64,000 bases of DNA, from NCBI RefSeq assembly GCF_000372845.1, contig NZ_KB889963.1, forward strand, positions 1,048,127 to 1,112,126, given 5' to 3'. Both the position numbers and the translations under genes were made by a program. Source of the DNA: Methylocystis rosea SV97. GTDB lineage: Bacteria > Pseudomonadota > Alphaproteobacteria > Rhizobiales > Beijerinckiaceae. Below are positions 36,415-46,100 of this stretch, piece by piece. The notes beneath the pieces were generated by a model. That model made no database searches. It saw only the letters and a list, made by a program, of their open reading frames with translations, and had not been told where the DNA came from. Numbering within the stretch: position 1 is the first letter of the stretch; the number at the start of each line of letters is the position of its first letter.

Positions 36415-38067
36415 ATGTCTACCGCTCAAAACTTCCCGTCGGAAAAAGTGGTGTCGGAACTCGTCGCGCCGCAGGGTGTGCGGCCTCTCAATCAGCGTGG
36501 CCGGGTGGAACGTAGAGAGGTGCTGCGCGCTGGCGCCGCCGGAATCATCGGGACCATTTTCGGCGGCAAATCCGCCAATGCGACAGGGCTGTTCTCTGGC
36601 TTGATGGGAGACTCAGCGTCGGCGGCGGAGGCGAATGCGCCGCGTCTTGCGACGCTCGGCGACTACGTCTGGCTCACCCCGACGAAGCTCGGCGGGGGCG
36701 CTCAGGTGCAGGATCTTGCGACCGGCAAGACAATGGCCTGGATCGAATATTGGAATTATGGCGACAGCTGCCCCATCGCCCATCATCTCGCGGCCTTTCC
36801 TTCGGCCGACCCGCGCAAAGGCTTCGAGTTCGTAAACTCGACCCAGGGTGGGCAGAACGTCCTGATTTATGGCATCCCCACGCAGATCCGGGAACATGGA
36901 ATGCTCGATCCTTTGTGGGGTCAGGGCAATCAGATCTATCGCGTGGGCTTCGACGGGCAGCAGATGAATTTGCTCGAGAATGTCGCCGAGACCACCGGGA
37001 TCGGACTTGGCGTGCACACCGTCATCTTCCCGGATGCGTCGGGCTTCACGGTCGCGGACGGGCAAAAGGATGTGGTCGCCTTCTTCAATCGCGCGACCGG
37101 AAATCAGAAGACAACGGTGATCGACGCATTCCGTTTCGACTGGCGTGGAAACGAGCCGGACGGCGTGCTCGAGGACAATTGGTTCAAGGGAGGAACCGTT
37201 CGCGTTTCCCGTCTCTTAAAGGCGCCCGACACCGGGGTCTATGATTATCGCGGCGTCAAGGGAAACAAGCTCGATTGGGAGATGGTGCCCATGGGCGAGT
37301 ATCTCGCCTATTCGGGACAGCTTCCGGGCGACTCGGTGAAGACGCTGACTGGCGCCGATAATTGCGTCCACCATCCGATCCATCCGCTCTCGCTGGTGAC
37401 GCTTCGCATGTTCGCCGTCGGCGTCGTCATCGACCGCACGACAATGGAGCCCGTTGCGTGTATTTCTTCTCCGGACGGCACGACCAAGGAAAGCATTCCG
37501 GTCAAGAAAATCGCCGACGGCATTTGGGACATCAAGCTGGATAATGTCGTGTCGTCGGGACACGAATGCGGTTTTGGGCCGCACGGCAAATGGTTCACCA
37601 TGACGAACAACACCCGACAAAACAGCATGGGCGTGTTCGATTGTTCGGACCGCGATCCGCGCAACTGGAAGCGGGTCACCGAGTTCAAGGATTCGCATTG
37701 GGTCGGCTCGACGCCGAGCCCGTTCCATATCACCTATTCGATGGACGGCTCAAAGATGTTTGTCTCCGAGCTGCATCGCAAGCCGGCGAAAAGCGCCATC
37801 GTTGTCGTCGACACTAATACGTGGACGACAATCAAGCGCTTCGAGAATGTGGGCGTTGACCTGCAGACCATGCATGTCACCTATGACGGCAAATATGTGC
37901 TCGCGATCTTCAGCGGGTTCCAGCGGCTCGAAGGAGGAACCTTCATCTTCACGCAGGATACGCTGGAGCCCGTTGGCTATATCCCGAACTTTGGCGGTCA
38001 CCACGACTGCGTCATTGTTCCGCGGAACAACGAAGAACTGATCCACAGCCGCTGCACCACGGTCTGA
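36415..38067 (+). CDS. Tat-exported copper beta-propeller, thiocyanate dehydrogenase-like (N2O reductase-related)
   Basis: A 550-residue protein with a twin-arginine signal (R33 R34 in VERREVLRAG, then a hydrophobic stretch to about 52). The rest looks like the seven-bladed propeller of nitrous-oxide reductase without its CuA cupredoxin domain. The seven CuZ-type histidine sites can all be matched by order and context: H123/H124, H201, H383 (SSGHECGFGPHG), H438 (TPSPFHITYS), H487 (LQTMHVTYDGKY) and H529/H530 (FGGHHDCVIVPR). K91, E289 and D315 fall where thiocyanate dehydrogenase has its catalytic Lys, Glu and Asp, and length equals that enzyme (about 550). I recall the TcDH numbering from memory. 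Likely role: periplasmic oxidation of thiocyanate or a similar substrate at a multi-copper site. ABC genes follow, as NosDFY does for NosZ. The upstream in-frame ATG at 36325 is rejected because AGGGAGAG precedes ATG 36415. Confidence 0.72.
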   Translation: MSTAQNFPSEKVVSELVAPQGVRPLNQRGRVERREVLRAGAAGIIGTIFGGKSANATGLFSGLMGDSASAAEANAPRLATLGDYVWLTPTKLGGGAQVQDLATGKTMAWIEYWNYGDSCPIAHHLAAFPSADPRKGFEFVNSTQGGQNVLIYGIPTQIREHGMLDPLWGQGNQIYRVGFDGQQMNLLENVAETTGIGLGVHTVIFPDASGFTVADGQKDVVAFFNRATGNQKTTVIDAFRFDWRGNEPDGVLEDNWFKGGTVRVSRLLKAPDTGVYDYRGVKGNKLDWEMVPMGEYLAYSGQLPGDSVKTLTGADNCVHHPIHPLSLVTLRMFAVGVVIDRTTMEPVACISSPDGTTKESIPVKKIADGIWDIKLDNVVSSGHECGFGPHGKWFTMTNNTRQNSMGVFDCSDRDPRNWKRVTEFKDSHWVGSTPSPFHITYSMDGSKMFVSELHRKPAKSAIVVVDTNTWTTIKRFENVGVDLQTMHVTYDGKYVLAIFSGFQRLEGGTFIFTQDTLEPVGYIPNFGGHHDCVIVPRNNEELIHSRCTTV

Positions 38068-38199
38068 CGGGATCGGCGAACCCGCAAAGACGGTTCGCTT
38101 GCGCTCGGCGACCAGCCTCTCAAACGATCGCGGCTACTCAACGACGCGGCCCCGCCTCGCACGCCAGGCCGCATCGCACTGCAGATAACGGTTCCACTC

Positions 38200-39507
38200 A
38201 TGACGAAACGCCATCGCTCGCGCTTCCTGCTGGTGCGGCTCGGCGCTCAGAACGTCGGACGTCGGCTGCTGCGGAGCCTGTTGCTCGGCCTGGCGGTGAT
38301 GATCGCCGTCGGGGTTGTCTTCTCCGGCTTCGTCACCGGCTGGTCGTTGCGGGAAGGAATCTTGACGACCTTTTCGCGAATGGGCGCCGATCTCCTTGTC
38401 GTGCCGCATGGCGCCTTGGTGAACATCACCAGCACGTTGCTCACGATACAGCCGACCGATCTCGATCTGGATGCTGCTCTGGGCGACAAGCTCAGAGCCG
38501 TTCCCGGCGTGGCGAAGGTCGCCGCGCAGCGTCTCATCCGCGCGAGCGTCGAAGGACGCGCGATCAATTTGATCGCCTATGATCAGGCGACCGATTTCAC
38601 CGTCGAATCTTGGCTGCCCGCGGGGGAGAGACCCGTGGCGGCCATGGGGGGCCTGCTTGTTGGGGAGCGGGTCGCGCTGAAGACCGGCGAAGCCCTGACG
38701 ATTTGCGGTCGGTCGCTGGTCGTGATGGGACGATTGGGTCGAACGGGCGTGGGCCCCTTTGACGAGTCCTATTTCATCACCTTTTCCGCGCTCGGCGAAC
38801 TTGTCGCCGCCGCGATCCGGGCGCGCGCCGCAAACGTCTCTGTTCCTCCGCCGTCGTCTTCGCCTTCGGAAGGGGGCGATGCGACGCATCATGATCACGC
38901 CGCAGGACGGGCCGAATGCCTTCCGTCAATCGCGCAGGATCGTGTCTCTGCATTTCTCCTGCAACTGTCGCCCGGCGCCTCGGCGGAGCAAGCGCGTTTC
39001 GCCATTGGACAGATTCCGGCAATCAAAATCGTCACGGGCAATCCGATCTTCACCGCCGCGCGCCAATCGCTTGGCAGTCTCTTCTGGGGCGTGGCGATTT
39101 TTGCAGGCTTGCTGATGCTGGCGATATTCTTTCTCGTGTCGCTGTTGTTTTCCGCCATCGTCCAGGAGCGCTATCGCGAAATCGGCGTGCTGCGGGCCAT
39201 GGGCGCGCGGCCGGCGCAGATCATATCCATCACCCTGATCGAGGCGGGGCTCATCACAGGCTTTGGCGGCCTGTTAGGCATCGGCGCGGGTTTCTCGCTG
39301 ATTTTCGTTTTTGCCCGTTCTCTCGGCTTTTATTTCTCGTCTCTCGGCGTGCCCTTCGAGGCCCCGCCTGCCGGAGTCATATGGATCGCCGCGGGCGCCG
39401 CCGCGCTCTGCGGCGTCGCGATCGGGGTCGGAGGGGCTTTCGTCGCCGCTTGGCGGACACGGCGTCTTGAACCCTACGCGATGATCCAGATGGAAAGCGC
39501 GCGATGA
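38200..39507 (+). CDS. ABC transporter permease, MacB/FtsX type, with His-rich extracytoplasmic loop
   Basis: A 435-residue permease with one N-terminal helix (LRSLLLGLAVMIAVGVVFSGF), a large extracytoplasmic domain of about 240 residues and three C-terminal helices, the FtsX/MacB/DevC plan. The last part has the typical RYREIGVLRAMGARPAQI coupling segment. Inside the outer domain is a His/Asp/Cys cluster (GGDATHHDHAAGRAEC, about residues 225-240) that could bind metal. It lies 132 bp downstream of the copper propeller gene and overlaps the ATPase gene by 4 bp. The substrate is unknown; maturation or copper supply for the propeller is an inference from the parallel with nosDFY. Confidence 0.85.
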   Translation: MTKRHRSRFLLVRLGAQNVGRRLLRSLLLGLAVMIAVGVVFSGFVTGWSLREGILTTFSRMGADLLVVPHGALVNITSTLLTIQPTDLDLDAALGDKLRAVPGVAKVAAQRLIRASVEGRAINLIAYDQATDFTVESWLPAGERPVAAMGGLLVGERVALKTGEALTICGRSLVVMGRLGRTGVGPFDESYFITFSALGELVAAAIRARAANVSVPPPSSSPSEGGDATHHDHAAGRAECLPSIAQDRVSAFLLQLSPGASAEQARFAIGQIPAIKIVTGNPIFTAARQSLGSLFWGVAIFAGLLMLAIFFLVSLLFSAIVQERYREIGVLRAMGARPAQIISITLIEAGLITGFGGLLGIGAGFSLIFVFARSLGFYFSSLGVPFEAPPAGVIWIAAGAAALCGVAIGVGGAFVAAWRTRRLEPYAMIQMESAR

Positions 39508-40904
39508 TTCTTTCCGCCACGGGTTTGCGGAAGCATTACGGCGGCGATCCTGGCGTGGACGCGGTAATCTCTGCCGATTTGATCGTTGGCGCAGGCGAGT
39601 TCGTTTCGATCGTCGGACGATCTGGCTCCGGTAAATCGACGCTGCTCGCCATGGTCGGCGGGCTGACGGCGCCGACCGCAGGCAGGGTTCAACTGGCGGG
39701 GGACGAGATCTGGGATCTTCCCGAGGCGCAGCTTGCCGATGTCAGGCGAGAGCGGATCGGTTTCGTCTTTCAGTTCCCGAGCCTCCTCCCGAATCTTCGG
39801 ACCATCGACAACGTCGCCTTGCCGGCGCTACTCGGTGACAACGTGACGCCGGAATACGTCTATGCGCGCGCGCAAGGCCTTCTCGCCCGCGTCGGCCTGA
39901 GCGATCGGATGGCAGCCTTCCCCGGACAGATGTCCGGCGGCGAACGGCGTCGCGTCGTCATCGCTCGGGCTTTGATCAATGAACCGCAATTGCTTCTCGG
40001 GGACGAACCGACAAGCGACCTCGACGAGAAGACGGAAGAAGAGATATTCGCGCTGCTCGACAATTTGCGACGAGAAGAAAATTTCGCCATGGCGCTCGTC
40101 ACGCACAACCATGCGCTGGCGCAACGCGCTGATCGCATGTTCGAGATGCGGCAAGGGATTCTCCTTCCGAGCGACGAACCGCGCGCCTTCGTCGCTGCGC
40201 CGATCCGGCGCGCCGAACCGACCGCGCTAAAAACTGCCGCGCCGATCAGCGCCGATGCAGACGGCGCTCGCGATTTCGAAAAACTCGGCAAGACGCTGTG
40301 GGCGACAGCGGGACGCATCTTCGCTGCCGCGGCGCTGTTGTTCGTCTTAGCGTCTGCCGCAAATTATGGCGTGGCGCGCTATCAGCAGTACGAACTTGAC
40401 GTCGGTCGGCAGAGACTCGCCGCCCTCGAAGAACTTGCGACGTCCACCCTCCAGAGCGACATCGCGTCGATTACGCAGCTTGGCGACGGCCGCTATGACG
40501 TGACGATTTATCTCGAGAACACAAAAGCCGAACAACCCATTTACGTCATGTCGCCGAGCGTGCAGGGTTTCGTGCAGGTTGGGGTCGGCTGGCAGGAAGC
40601 GCCGCTCACGCCGATCGACGACGCGAACGCCGCCGTGCTGAAAGTCACTAGGCGGCAGCTCTACCGCTTCATCTTTGAAGCCCGCCTCACGAAATTCACC
40701 GAATTATTGCCGCACTACATGCATGTGCGCTTCAGCAACAACATGCTTGTCAGTCCCGAGAGCACACCCACCAATGAGTTATTTCAGCGCGTCGACAATT
40801 ATTATGTCTATCTGAAACCGGACAATGTCGACGACGCTACGATCGCAAAAGATGTCCGATTTCCCGGGCCGCCTCCGGTCTGGATCTGGATGCCGCCGCA
40901 CTGA
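39504..40904 (+). CDS. ABC ATPase fused to a C-terminal membrane anchor and extracytoplasmic domain
   Basis: Residues 1-225 are a MacB/LolD-type ABC ATPase: Walker A GRSGSGKST, Q loop FQFPSLLPN, signature MSGGERRRVVIARAL, Walker B LLLGDEPTSDLD and the switch His in LVTHNHA. A basic linker is followed by one hydrophobic helix (about 272-295, FAAAALLFVLASAANYG) and about 170 residues that should be outside the membrane (QLGDGRYDVTIYLEN, YVMSPSVQGFVQVGVGW, ending in PPPVWIWMPPH). An ATPase domain with its own anchor and outer domain is unusual; I do not recognise the tail. It is translationally coupled to the permease (ATGA overlap), so the pair forms one transporter. It ends the three-gene unit. 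Confidence 0.85.
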   Translation: MILSATGLRKHYGGDPGVDAVISADLIVGAGEFVSIVGRSGSGKSTLLAMVGGLTAPTAGRVQLAGDEIWDLPEAQLADVRRERIGFVFQFPSLLPNLRTIDNVALPALLGDNVTPEYVYARAQGLLARVGLSDRMAAFPGQMSGGERRRVVIARALINEPQLLLGDEPTSDLDEKTEEEIFALLDNLRREENFAMALVTHNHALAQRADRMFEMRQGILLPSDEPRAFVAAPIRRAEPTALKTAAPISADADGARDFEKLGKTLWATAGRIFAAAALLFVLASAANYGVARYQQYELDVGRQRLAALEELATSTLQSDIASITQLGDGRYDVTIYLENTKAEQPIYVMSPSVQGFVQVGVGWQEAPLTPIDDANAAVLKVTRRQLYRFIFEARLTKFTELLPHYMHVRFSNNMLVSPESTPTNELFQRVDNYYVYLKPDNVDDATIAKDVRFPGPPPVWIWMPPH

Positions 40905-40940
40905 AGGCTCTCCCTCAAGTCGATGTGCGCAATCCTCGCT

Positions 40941-41678
40941 CTACGCGGTGGCGGCGGCGTCCAAAATCGCCGCTGCTTCGATAAGGTCGAAGTCGGGAAT
41001 GCGAGCGTCCGTCAAGGGGTCTTCGCCTGACATCCATTGTTCGAGGGCATTCGGCGCGGAGAGCGCGCAGTTGAGCGCTCTGTTGACCTCATAGAGTCCC
41101 CACGCCAGACCGGCGCGCCGCAGCGCCGCCATCAGGGCGTTCTGAACGAGGCTGCGGACAACGAGATGCGGCGTGGAGATCGGCGCTTCAACGGCTTCGC
41201 CTCTTACCGCCGCAAGGCATAACGCCTTGTCGAAGGCCGCATGACCGCGGCACGCAAGCGGCCGAATTTTATAGGCGAGGCATAATTCGCCTTCGATCAG
41301 CGGGCAGGCATGCTGGGCGGTCAGCCACTGTTCCTCGGACAGGCCGCCAACGGCCTGATCGGCGTCGGCGATGCGCTTACCGAGCATTATGCCGCGCTCC
41401 CGAAAGGCGGCGGCGTTGACGGAAATGAAGCGCGCGAGCAGGAATATTTCCGGCGCCGTCGCGACGACGCGAAGGCGGCAACAGGCTGCGCATTCTCCCT
41501 GACAGGCGAGCGCTGGCGCGCCTGTCGCCTGAATGGCGACGTTCTGCGTGAAGCTGTCAAAAGCTTGCGCGCAGAGCAGCGCGACAAGCTCCGGGCGCGC
41601 CCCGCGCGAGCCTATCGTCTCGCTGAAGGCATTCGACGCGGCCTTGAAGAAGGCGGAAGGGCTGATATCTCCGCTCAT
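40941..41678 (-). CDS. YkgJ-family Cys-cluster protein (putative zinc/iron chelator)
   Basis: A 245-residue protein with the YkgJ/UPF0153 cysteine cluster: CQGECAACC (C-x3-C-x2-CC) in the first third and further cysteines in CPLIEGELCLAYKIRPLACRGH. The family is thought to hold a zinc or iron-sulfur site; its role is unknown. It is convergent with the ABC ATPase, 36 bp apart, and probably not part of that unit. Upstream (41679-41927) I see no gene. Confidence 0.8.
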   Translation of the reverse strand: MSGDISPSAFFKAASNAFSETIGSRGARPELVALLCAQAFDSFTQNVAIQATGAPALACQGECAACCRLRVVATAPEIFLLARFISVNAAAFRERGIMLGKRIADADQAVGGLSEEQWLTAQHACPLIEGELCLAYKIRPLACRGHAAFDKALCLAAVRGEAVEAPISTPHLVVRSLVQNALMAALRRAGLAWGLYEVNRALNCALSAPNALEQWMSGEDPLTDARIPDFDLIEAAAILDAAATA

Positions 41679-41927
41679 CCGCTTTTTCCACCCCTACGCC
41701 AGTAGAGACGATCGGCGCAGCGCTGGCTTCGCTCACGCCGACTTCGGTTGCGAGCTCCAACTCCTAGACCGCGATTACTTACCTGCGGAGCGTCGTGCTG
41801 GTGAAGAACGTTCCGCGGATTGGCGGGTCGGAAGAGGAGCCTGAAACCGGAGAGGATCGCCGGCCTCCACCTGGGGCGCTCCGGCGTCATTCGCGATTCT
41901 GCCCCGACATGCCGATGTGGGGAAAGG

Positions 41928-42004
41928 TGGTAGCGGAGGAGGGACTCGAACCCCCGACACAAGGATTATGATTCCTCTGCTCTAGCCGACTGAGCTACTC
42001 CGCC
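41928..42004 (-). tRNA. tRNA-Met (CAT), elongator type
   Basis: A 77-nt tRNA with encoded CCA. The acceptor GGCGGAG pairs with CTCCGC(T), T8-A9 and the D arm GCTC/GAGC are standard, and the anticodon stem GAGGA/TCCTT carries the loop ATCATAA with anticodon CAT. The T arm is GGGGG-TTCGAGT-CCCTC. It lacks the three GC pairs next to the anticodon that mark initiator tRNA, so elongator Met is preferred; Ile2 with a modified C is less likely. Confidence 0.93.
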
Positions 42005-42265
42005 CCGAGCCGCTTAAGCGGTCTGGAAGAATTTGCGATATAGGTCGGCGTCCCCGCGCAAGTCAAGGCTGCGAATCCCGGCGCGTCAGGGGGCTTGCGT
42101 CACCACGGTTGTTGCTTCGCAGCGGCGGCTCACCCGCGCAGGTCGCGGAGCGGAGCCTTTCCTTTGCCCGCGCGCCGTGCGACAAGCCGGCGGAGCCCCC
42201 GCGGTCGGCCGGCCCGCCGCAGGCCGCCCAGTTCGCCTTGCTCGAAGGGTCCGGGTCGCGCGCCC

Positions 42266-43141
42266 ATGTCGGTCAGACATCCGATCATCTCCATCACCGG
42301 CTCGTCCGGCGCCGGCACGAGTTCCGTCAAGGCGACGTTCGAACAGATTTTCCGCCGCGAGCGCATCGAGGTCGCCTATGTCGAGGGCGACAGTTTCCAT
42401 CGCTACGATCGCGGGGAGATGAAGGCGAAGCTCACCGAGGCGCATGCGGCGGGGAACCAAAATTTCAGCCATTTTGGCCCTCACGCCAATCTGCTGCCCC
42501 AGCTCGAGACGCTCTTTCGCGAATATGGCGAGACGGGCTCCGGCCGCTACCGCCATTACGCGCATGATGAAAACGAGGCGGCTCGGCTCGGCGTGCCGCC
42601 TGGCACGTTCACCGATTGGGAGGAACTGCCGGCCAATACCGACGTGCTGTTCTATGAGGGCTTGCACGGCGCGGTCGTCACCGACGACGTCAATGTCGCG
42701 CGCTACGCGGATCTCAAGATAGGCGTCGTGCCGGTCATCAATCTCGAATGGACGCAGAAGCTGCATCGCGATCGGCATTCGCGCGGTTATACGACCGAGG
42801 CCGTCACCGAGACGATTCTGCGCCGCATGCATGATTACGTGCATTATATCTGTCCCCAGTTCTCGGAAACCGACATAAATTTCCAGCGCGCGCCGACGGT
42901 CGACACCTCCAATCCTTTCGTCGCCCGGTCGATTCCGACGCCCGACGAATCGATCGTCGTCATTCGATTTCGCGATCCGCGAGGGGTGGACTTCCCCTAC
43001 CTCGTGTCGATGATCGCCGGAAGCTGGATGTCGCGCGCCAATTCCATCGTAATTCCGGGCAATAAGCTTGATCTCGCGATGCAGCTGATCCTTACTCCGA
43101 GGATCCTCGAACTGGTCAGACGCAGGAAAGGCGTGACGTGA
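42266..43141 (+). CDS. prk: Phosphoribulokinase
   Basis: A 291-residue class I phosphoribulokinase that makes ribulose-1,5-bisphosphate from ribulose-5-phosphate and ATP. The P-loop is [12 protein letters not shown] near residue 12, followed by [11 protein letters not shown], the ribulose-phosphate segment [21 protein letters not shown] and [11 protein letters not shown]. Start ATG 42266 (MSVRHPIIS) is chosen because the upstream extension is low-complexity. No RuBisCO gene is in the window. In Methylobacterium extorquens a phosphoribulokinase without RuBisCO acts by producing a regulatory signal for QscR, and the same may hold here. The stop overlaps the transketolase start by 4 bp (GTGA). 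Confidence 0.95.
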   Translation: MSVRHPIISITGSSGAGTSSVKATFEQIFRRERIEVAYVEGDSFHRYDRGEMKAKLTEAHAAGNQNFSHFGPHANLLPQLETLFREYGETGSGRYRHYAHDENEAARLGVPPGTFTDWEELPANTDVLFYEGLHGAVVTDDVNVARYADLKIGVVPVINLEWTQKLHRDRHSRGYTTEAVTETILRRMHDYVHYICPQFSETDINFQRAPTVDTSNPFVARSIPTPDESIVVIRFRDPRGVDFPYLVSMIAGSWMSRANSIVIPGNKLDLAMQLILTPRILELVRRRKGVT

Positions 43142-45165
43142 ACGACACTATATTGACGGCGGCCAAGGAAACTTCGGCGGCCGGCGCAAAATCCGATCCG
43201 GCGCGCTACGCCAACGCCATTCGCGCCTTGGCGATGGACGCGGTCGAAAAGGCGAAATCCGGCCATCCCGGCATGCCCATGGGCATGGCCGACGTCGCGG
43301 CCGTGCTGTTCCAGCGCTTCATGAAGTTCGACGCCGCTCGGCCCGACTGGCCGGACCGCGACCGTTTCGTGCTGTCCGCCGGCCACGGGTCGATGCTGCT
43401 CTACGCGCTGCTCTATCTCCTCGGCTATCCGGGCATGGGCCGCAAGGAGCTCGAAAACTTCCGCCAGCTCGGTTCGCCGACGGCGGGCCATCCCGAATAT
43501 GGCCATGCCGCCGGCATCGAGACCACCACCGGTCCGCTCGGTCAGGGACTCGCGACCGCGGTCGGCATGGCGATTGCCGAGCGCCTCTCGGCGGCGCGCT
43601 TCGGCGACGATCTCGTCGATCATTTCACCTATGTGATCGCGGGCGACGGCTGCCTGATGGAAGGCGTCAGCCATGAGGCGATCGACCTCGCCGGGCATCT
43701 GAAGCTCTCAAAGCTCATCCTCTTCTGGGACGACAACTCGATCTCCATCGACGGCCCGACGAGCCTTGCGACCTCGACGGACCAGATCGCGCGTTTCGCC
43801 GCCGCCGGCTGGCATGTCGCCCATGTCGACGGCCACGATCCCGAGGCGGTGGCGCAGGCGATCGCCGCCGCGCAGGCCGATCCGCGGCCTTCGCTCATTG
43901 GCTGCCGCACGCTGATCGGCTATGGCGCGCCGACCAAGCAGGGCAAGGAAAGCTGCCACGGATCGCCGCTCGGCGCGGCGGAGATCGACGGGGCGCGAGA
44001 GGCGCTCGCCTGGCCGCATGCGCCCTTCGAACTGCCCGACGACGTGCTGGAGGCCTGGCGCGCGGCGGGACGTCGCGGCGCAAAGACGCGTGAAGCCTGG
44101 GAGGCGCGACGCGCCGCGTCGCCCAAAGGCGCCGCCTTCGACGCTTTCATGAAAGCCGACGTCGCGGCGGAAATCGCCAAGCCGCTCGCTGAGTTTCGCG
44201 CGACGCTCGCCGCCGAAAAGCCGAAACTCGCCACGCGCAAATCCTCGGAAATGGCGCTCGGCGTCATCAACGCCTCGACGCAGGCGACGATCGGCGGCTC
44301 GGCCGACCTGACGCATTCGAACTTCACCATCACCAAGGGCATGGGCGAGGTCGCGCCGGACGATTTTTCCGGCCGCTACATCCACTACGGCGTGCGCGAA
44401 TTCGGCATGGCGGCGGCGATGAACGGGATCGCGCTGCATGGCGGCTTCGCGCCCTACGGCGGCACCTTCCTGGTGTTCTCCGATTACGCCCGCGGCGCGA
44501 TCCGCCTTTCGGCGCTCATGGGCCTGCGCGTCATCTATGTGCTCACCCATGATTCGATCGGCCTTGGCGAGGACGGGCCGACGCATCAGCCGGTCGAACA
44601 TCTGGCGGCGTTGCGGGCCATGCCGAACCTCAATGTCTTCCGCCCGGCCGACGCCATCGAGACCGCCGAATGCTGGGAGCTGGCGCTGGCCAGCCGCCAC
44701 ACGCCGTCAGTCTTGAGCCTGTCGCGACAGAACCTGCCGACGCTGGAGCGGCCCATTGGCGAAAACCTTTCCGCGAAAGGCGCCTATGTGCTGCGTGGAG
44801 CTGCCGGAAAGCGCGACGTGACGCTGCTCGCCACGGGATCCGAGGTTGAAATCGCCCTCGCGGCCGCCGACATTCTGGACACGCAAGGACTGAAGGCCGC
44901 CGTGGTCTCCATGCCTTGCTGGGAACTGTTCGAGGCTCAGCCTGAGGCCTATCGCGCCGAAGTGCTGGGCGGCGCCCCGCGCGTTGCTGTCGAGGCGGCG
45001 GTTCGGCTCGGTTGGGACCGCTGGATCGGCGAGCGCGGCGCCTTCATCGGCATGAGCGGCTTTGGCGCAAGCGGGCCGGCTGGCGAGCTGTATAAGCATT
45101 TCGGGATAACGCCCGAGGCCGTGGCGGCGGCCGCCAAAGCGATTCTGGAAACCGCTTCGAAATAG
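43138..45165 (+). CDS. tkt: Transketolase
   Basis: A 675-residue thiamine-diphosphate enzyme of full length. Motifs: [14 protein letters not shown] with the active-site His, [17 protein letters not shown], the ThDP-binding [18 protein letters not shown]...WDDN stretch, the pyrimidine-domain Glu in [12 protein letters not shown], and [20 protein letters not shown]. It links the pentose-phosphate and triose pools. The GTG start overlaps the prk stop codon. Two hairpins follow the stop. Confidence 0.96.
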   Translation: MNDTILTAAKETSAAGAKSDPARYANAIRALAMDAVEKAKSGHPGMPMGMADVAAVLFQRFMKFDAARPDWPDRDRFVLSAGHGSMLLYALLYLLGYPGMGRKELENFRQLGSPTAGHPEYGHAAGIETTTGPLGQGLATAVGMAIAERLSAARFGDDLVDHFTYVIAGDGCLMEGVSHEAIDLAGHLKLSKLILFWDDNSISIDGPTSLATSTDQIARFAAAGWHVAHVDGHDPEAVAQAIAAAQADPRPSLIGCRTLIGYGAPTKQGKESCHGSPLGAAEIDGAREALAWPHAPFELPDDVLEAWRAAGRRGAKTREAWEARRAASPKGAAFDAFMKADVAAEIAKPLAEFRATLAAEKPKLATRKSSEMALGVINASTQATIGGSADLTHSNFTITKGMGEVAPDDFSGRYIHYGVREFGMAAAMNGIALHGGFAPYGGTFLVFSDYARGAIRLSALMGLRVIYVLTHDSIGLGEDGPTHQPVEHLAALRAMPNLNVFRPADAIETAECWELALASRHTPSVLSLSRQNLPTLERPIGENLSAKGAYVLRGAAGKRDVTLLATGSEVEIALAAADILDTQGLKAAVVSMPCWELFEAQPEAYRAEVLGGAPRVAVEAAVRLGWDRWIGERGAFIGMSGFGASGPAGELYKHFGITPEAVAAAAKAILETASK

Positions 45166-45188
45166 AAGGGCGAAGGCGCCTCGGCAAA

Positions 45189-45240
45189 GAGCCTCGCCGA
45201 AACAGGCGAGGCTCCGCTCGTCGAAGGCAGATTGCCTTCG
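45189..45240. terminator. Tandem hairpins between convergent tkt and outer-membrane gene
   Basis: Hairpin 1: GAGCCTCGCC (45189-45198), loop GAAACA, GGCGAGGCTC (45205-45214), ten perfect pairs. Hairpin 2: CGAAGGCA (45222-45229), loop GAT, TGCCTTCG (45233-45240), eight perfect pairs. Neither has a T-run. Lying between two facing stop codons, they probably serve both genes. Confidence 0.65.
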
Positions 45241-45245
45241 GTCCG

Positions 45246-46100
45246 TCAGTAAGACGCCAGGATCGGCGCCGCGCCCCAGTTGAAGTGGTAATTTATCCCC
45301 GCGCGCACGATATTGCCGTTGAACCGGTCGGCCGACTGCGTCGCGGCGTAAAGGCCGATTCCGGGCGGGACGCGGATGAGCGCGAACGCATTCGTCACGC
45401 GGCCGAGATCGTAATAGAGATACTCGACTTTCGCGCTCCAGTTCGGCCAGAACATCCACTCGAGGCCGCCGCCCGCGGTCCAACCGACGAGCGTGTCGCT
45501 GGAGCTGCTCGCGCCGACGCCGAAGGGGGCGGTCGTTGAAAACTGGAAGAGGCCGAGGTCGTTCCGAATGCCGCCATAGGCGAGACCGCCAGTGCCGTAG
45601 ATCAACAGCGTGGGCGTGAAGAGGAAGCCGACTCTGCCGCGAACAGTTCCCAGATAGTCAAGATTCCGACGCGCATCATAGGCGGTGAAGAATACCGTGG
45701 CCGCGAAGGGCGCGGCCGTCAAAGCCGTCTTAGAGCCGCCGCTGGCGGCGACGCCTTGAATGTCGGCCTCCACACCGACGAGAAAATTGCGCGCGAATTG
45801 CCAATTGTAGCCCGCCTGCCCCCCGCCGATGAATCCATTGTTTTGCGCTGGCAGAACAGCGTTCGCGCTCAACGCCCAGGTGAAGATGCCGGCGCCGGGC
45901 AGCAGCGGAGCTGACGTCACCAAATTATTGTTATTGTTTGAGAAGTTATAGCCGGCGTTGAGGCCGACATAGAAGCCGGTCCAGATGACGGGCGGCGGAA
46001 CATAAACGGGCGGCGGCGCCTTCAGGGAGGGGAGGTCGGCGGCAAGCGCCGTTGCGGCCGACGCTGCGAGCGCGGCCGTTGCTAAAATGGATTTATTCAT
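45246..46100 (-). CDS. Outer-membrane beta-barrel protein of the Rhizobiales Omp31/RopB type
   Basis: A 284-residue porin-family protein. A signal peptide (ILATAALAASAATALAAD) is followed by a Pro-rich stretch (APPPVYVPPPVIWTG) and an eight-stranded barrel pattern: GFYVGLNAGYNF, GGQAGYNWQFARNFLVGVE, GTVRGRVGFLFTPTLLIYG, GWTAGGGLEWMFWPNWSAKVEYLYYDLG and a C-terminal RAGINYHFNWG. These are family hallmarks. It sits on the opposite strand between tkt and fba and splits the sugar-phosphate genes. The divergent gap to fba (46101-46388) should hold both promoters. Confidence 0.9.
   Translation of the reverse strand: MNKSILATAALAASAATALAADLPSLKAPPPVYVPPPVIWTGFYVGLNAGYNFSNNNNNLVTSAPLLPGAGIFTWALSANAVLPAQNNGFIGGGQAGYNWQFARNFLVGVEADIQGVAASGGSKTALTAAPFAATVFFTAYDARRNLDYLGTVRGRVGFLFTPTLLIYGTGGLAYGGIRNDLGLFQFSTTAPFGVGASSSSDTLVGWTAGGGLEWMFWPNWSAKVEYLYYDLGRVTNAFALIRVPPGIGLYAATQSADRFNGNIVRAGINYHFNWGAAPILASY

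Noticed and set aside
36415..38067. First impression of a selenium-binding protein/methanethiol oxidase (SBP56)
   Set aside because: The order and context of His motifs fit the N2O reductase/thiocyanate dehydrogenase propeller better, and the SBP56 signature segments are absent.
36415..38067. True nitrous-oxide reductase
   Set aside because: The protein ends right after the last CuZ-type His, with no cupredoxin CuA domain, and no nosR/nosDFY genes of standard type are present.
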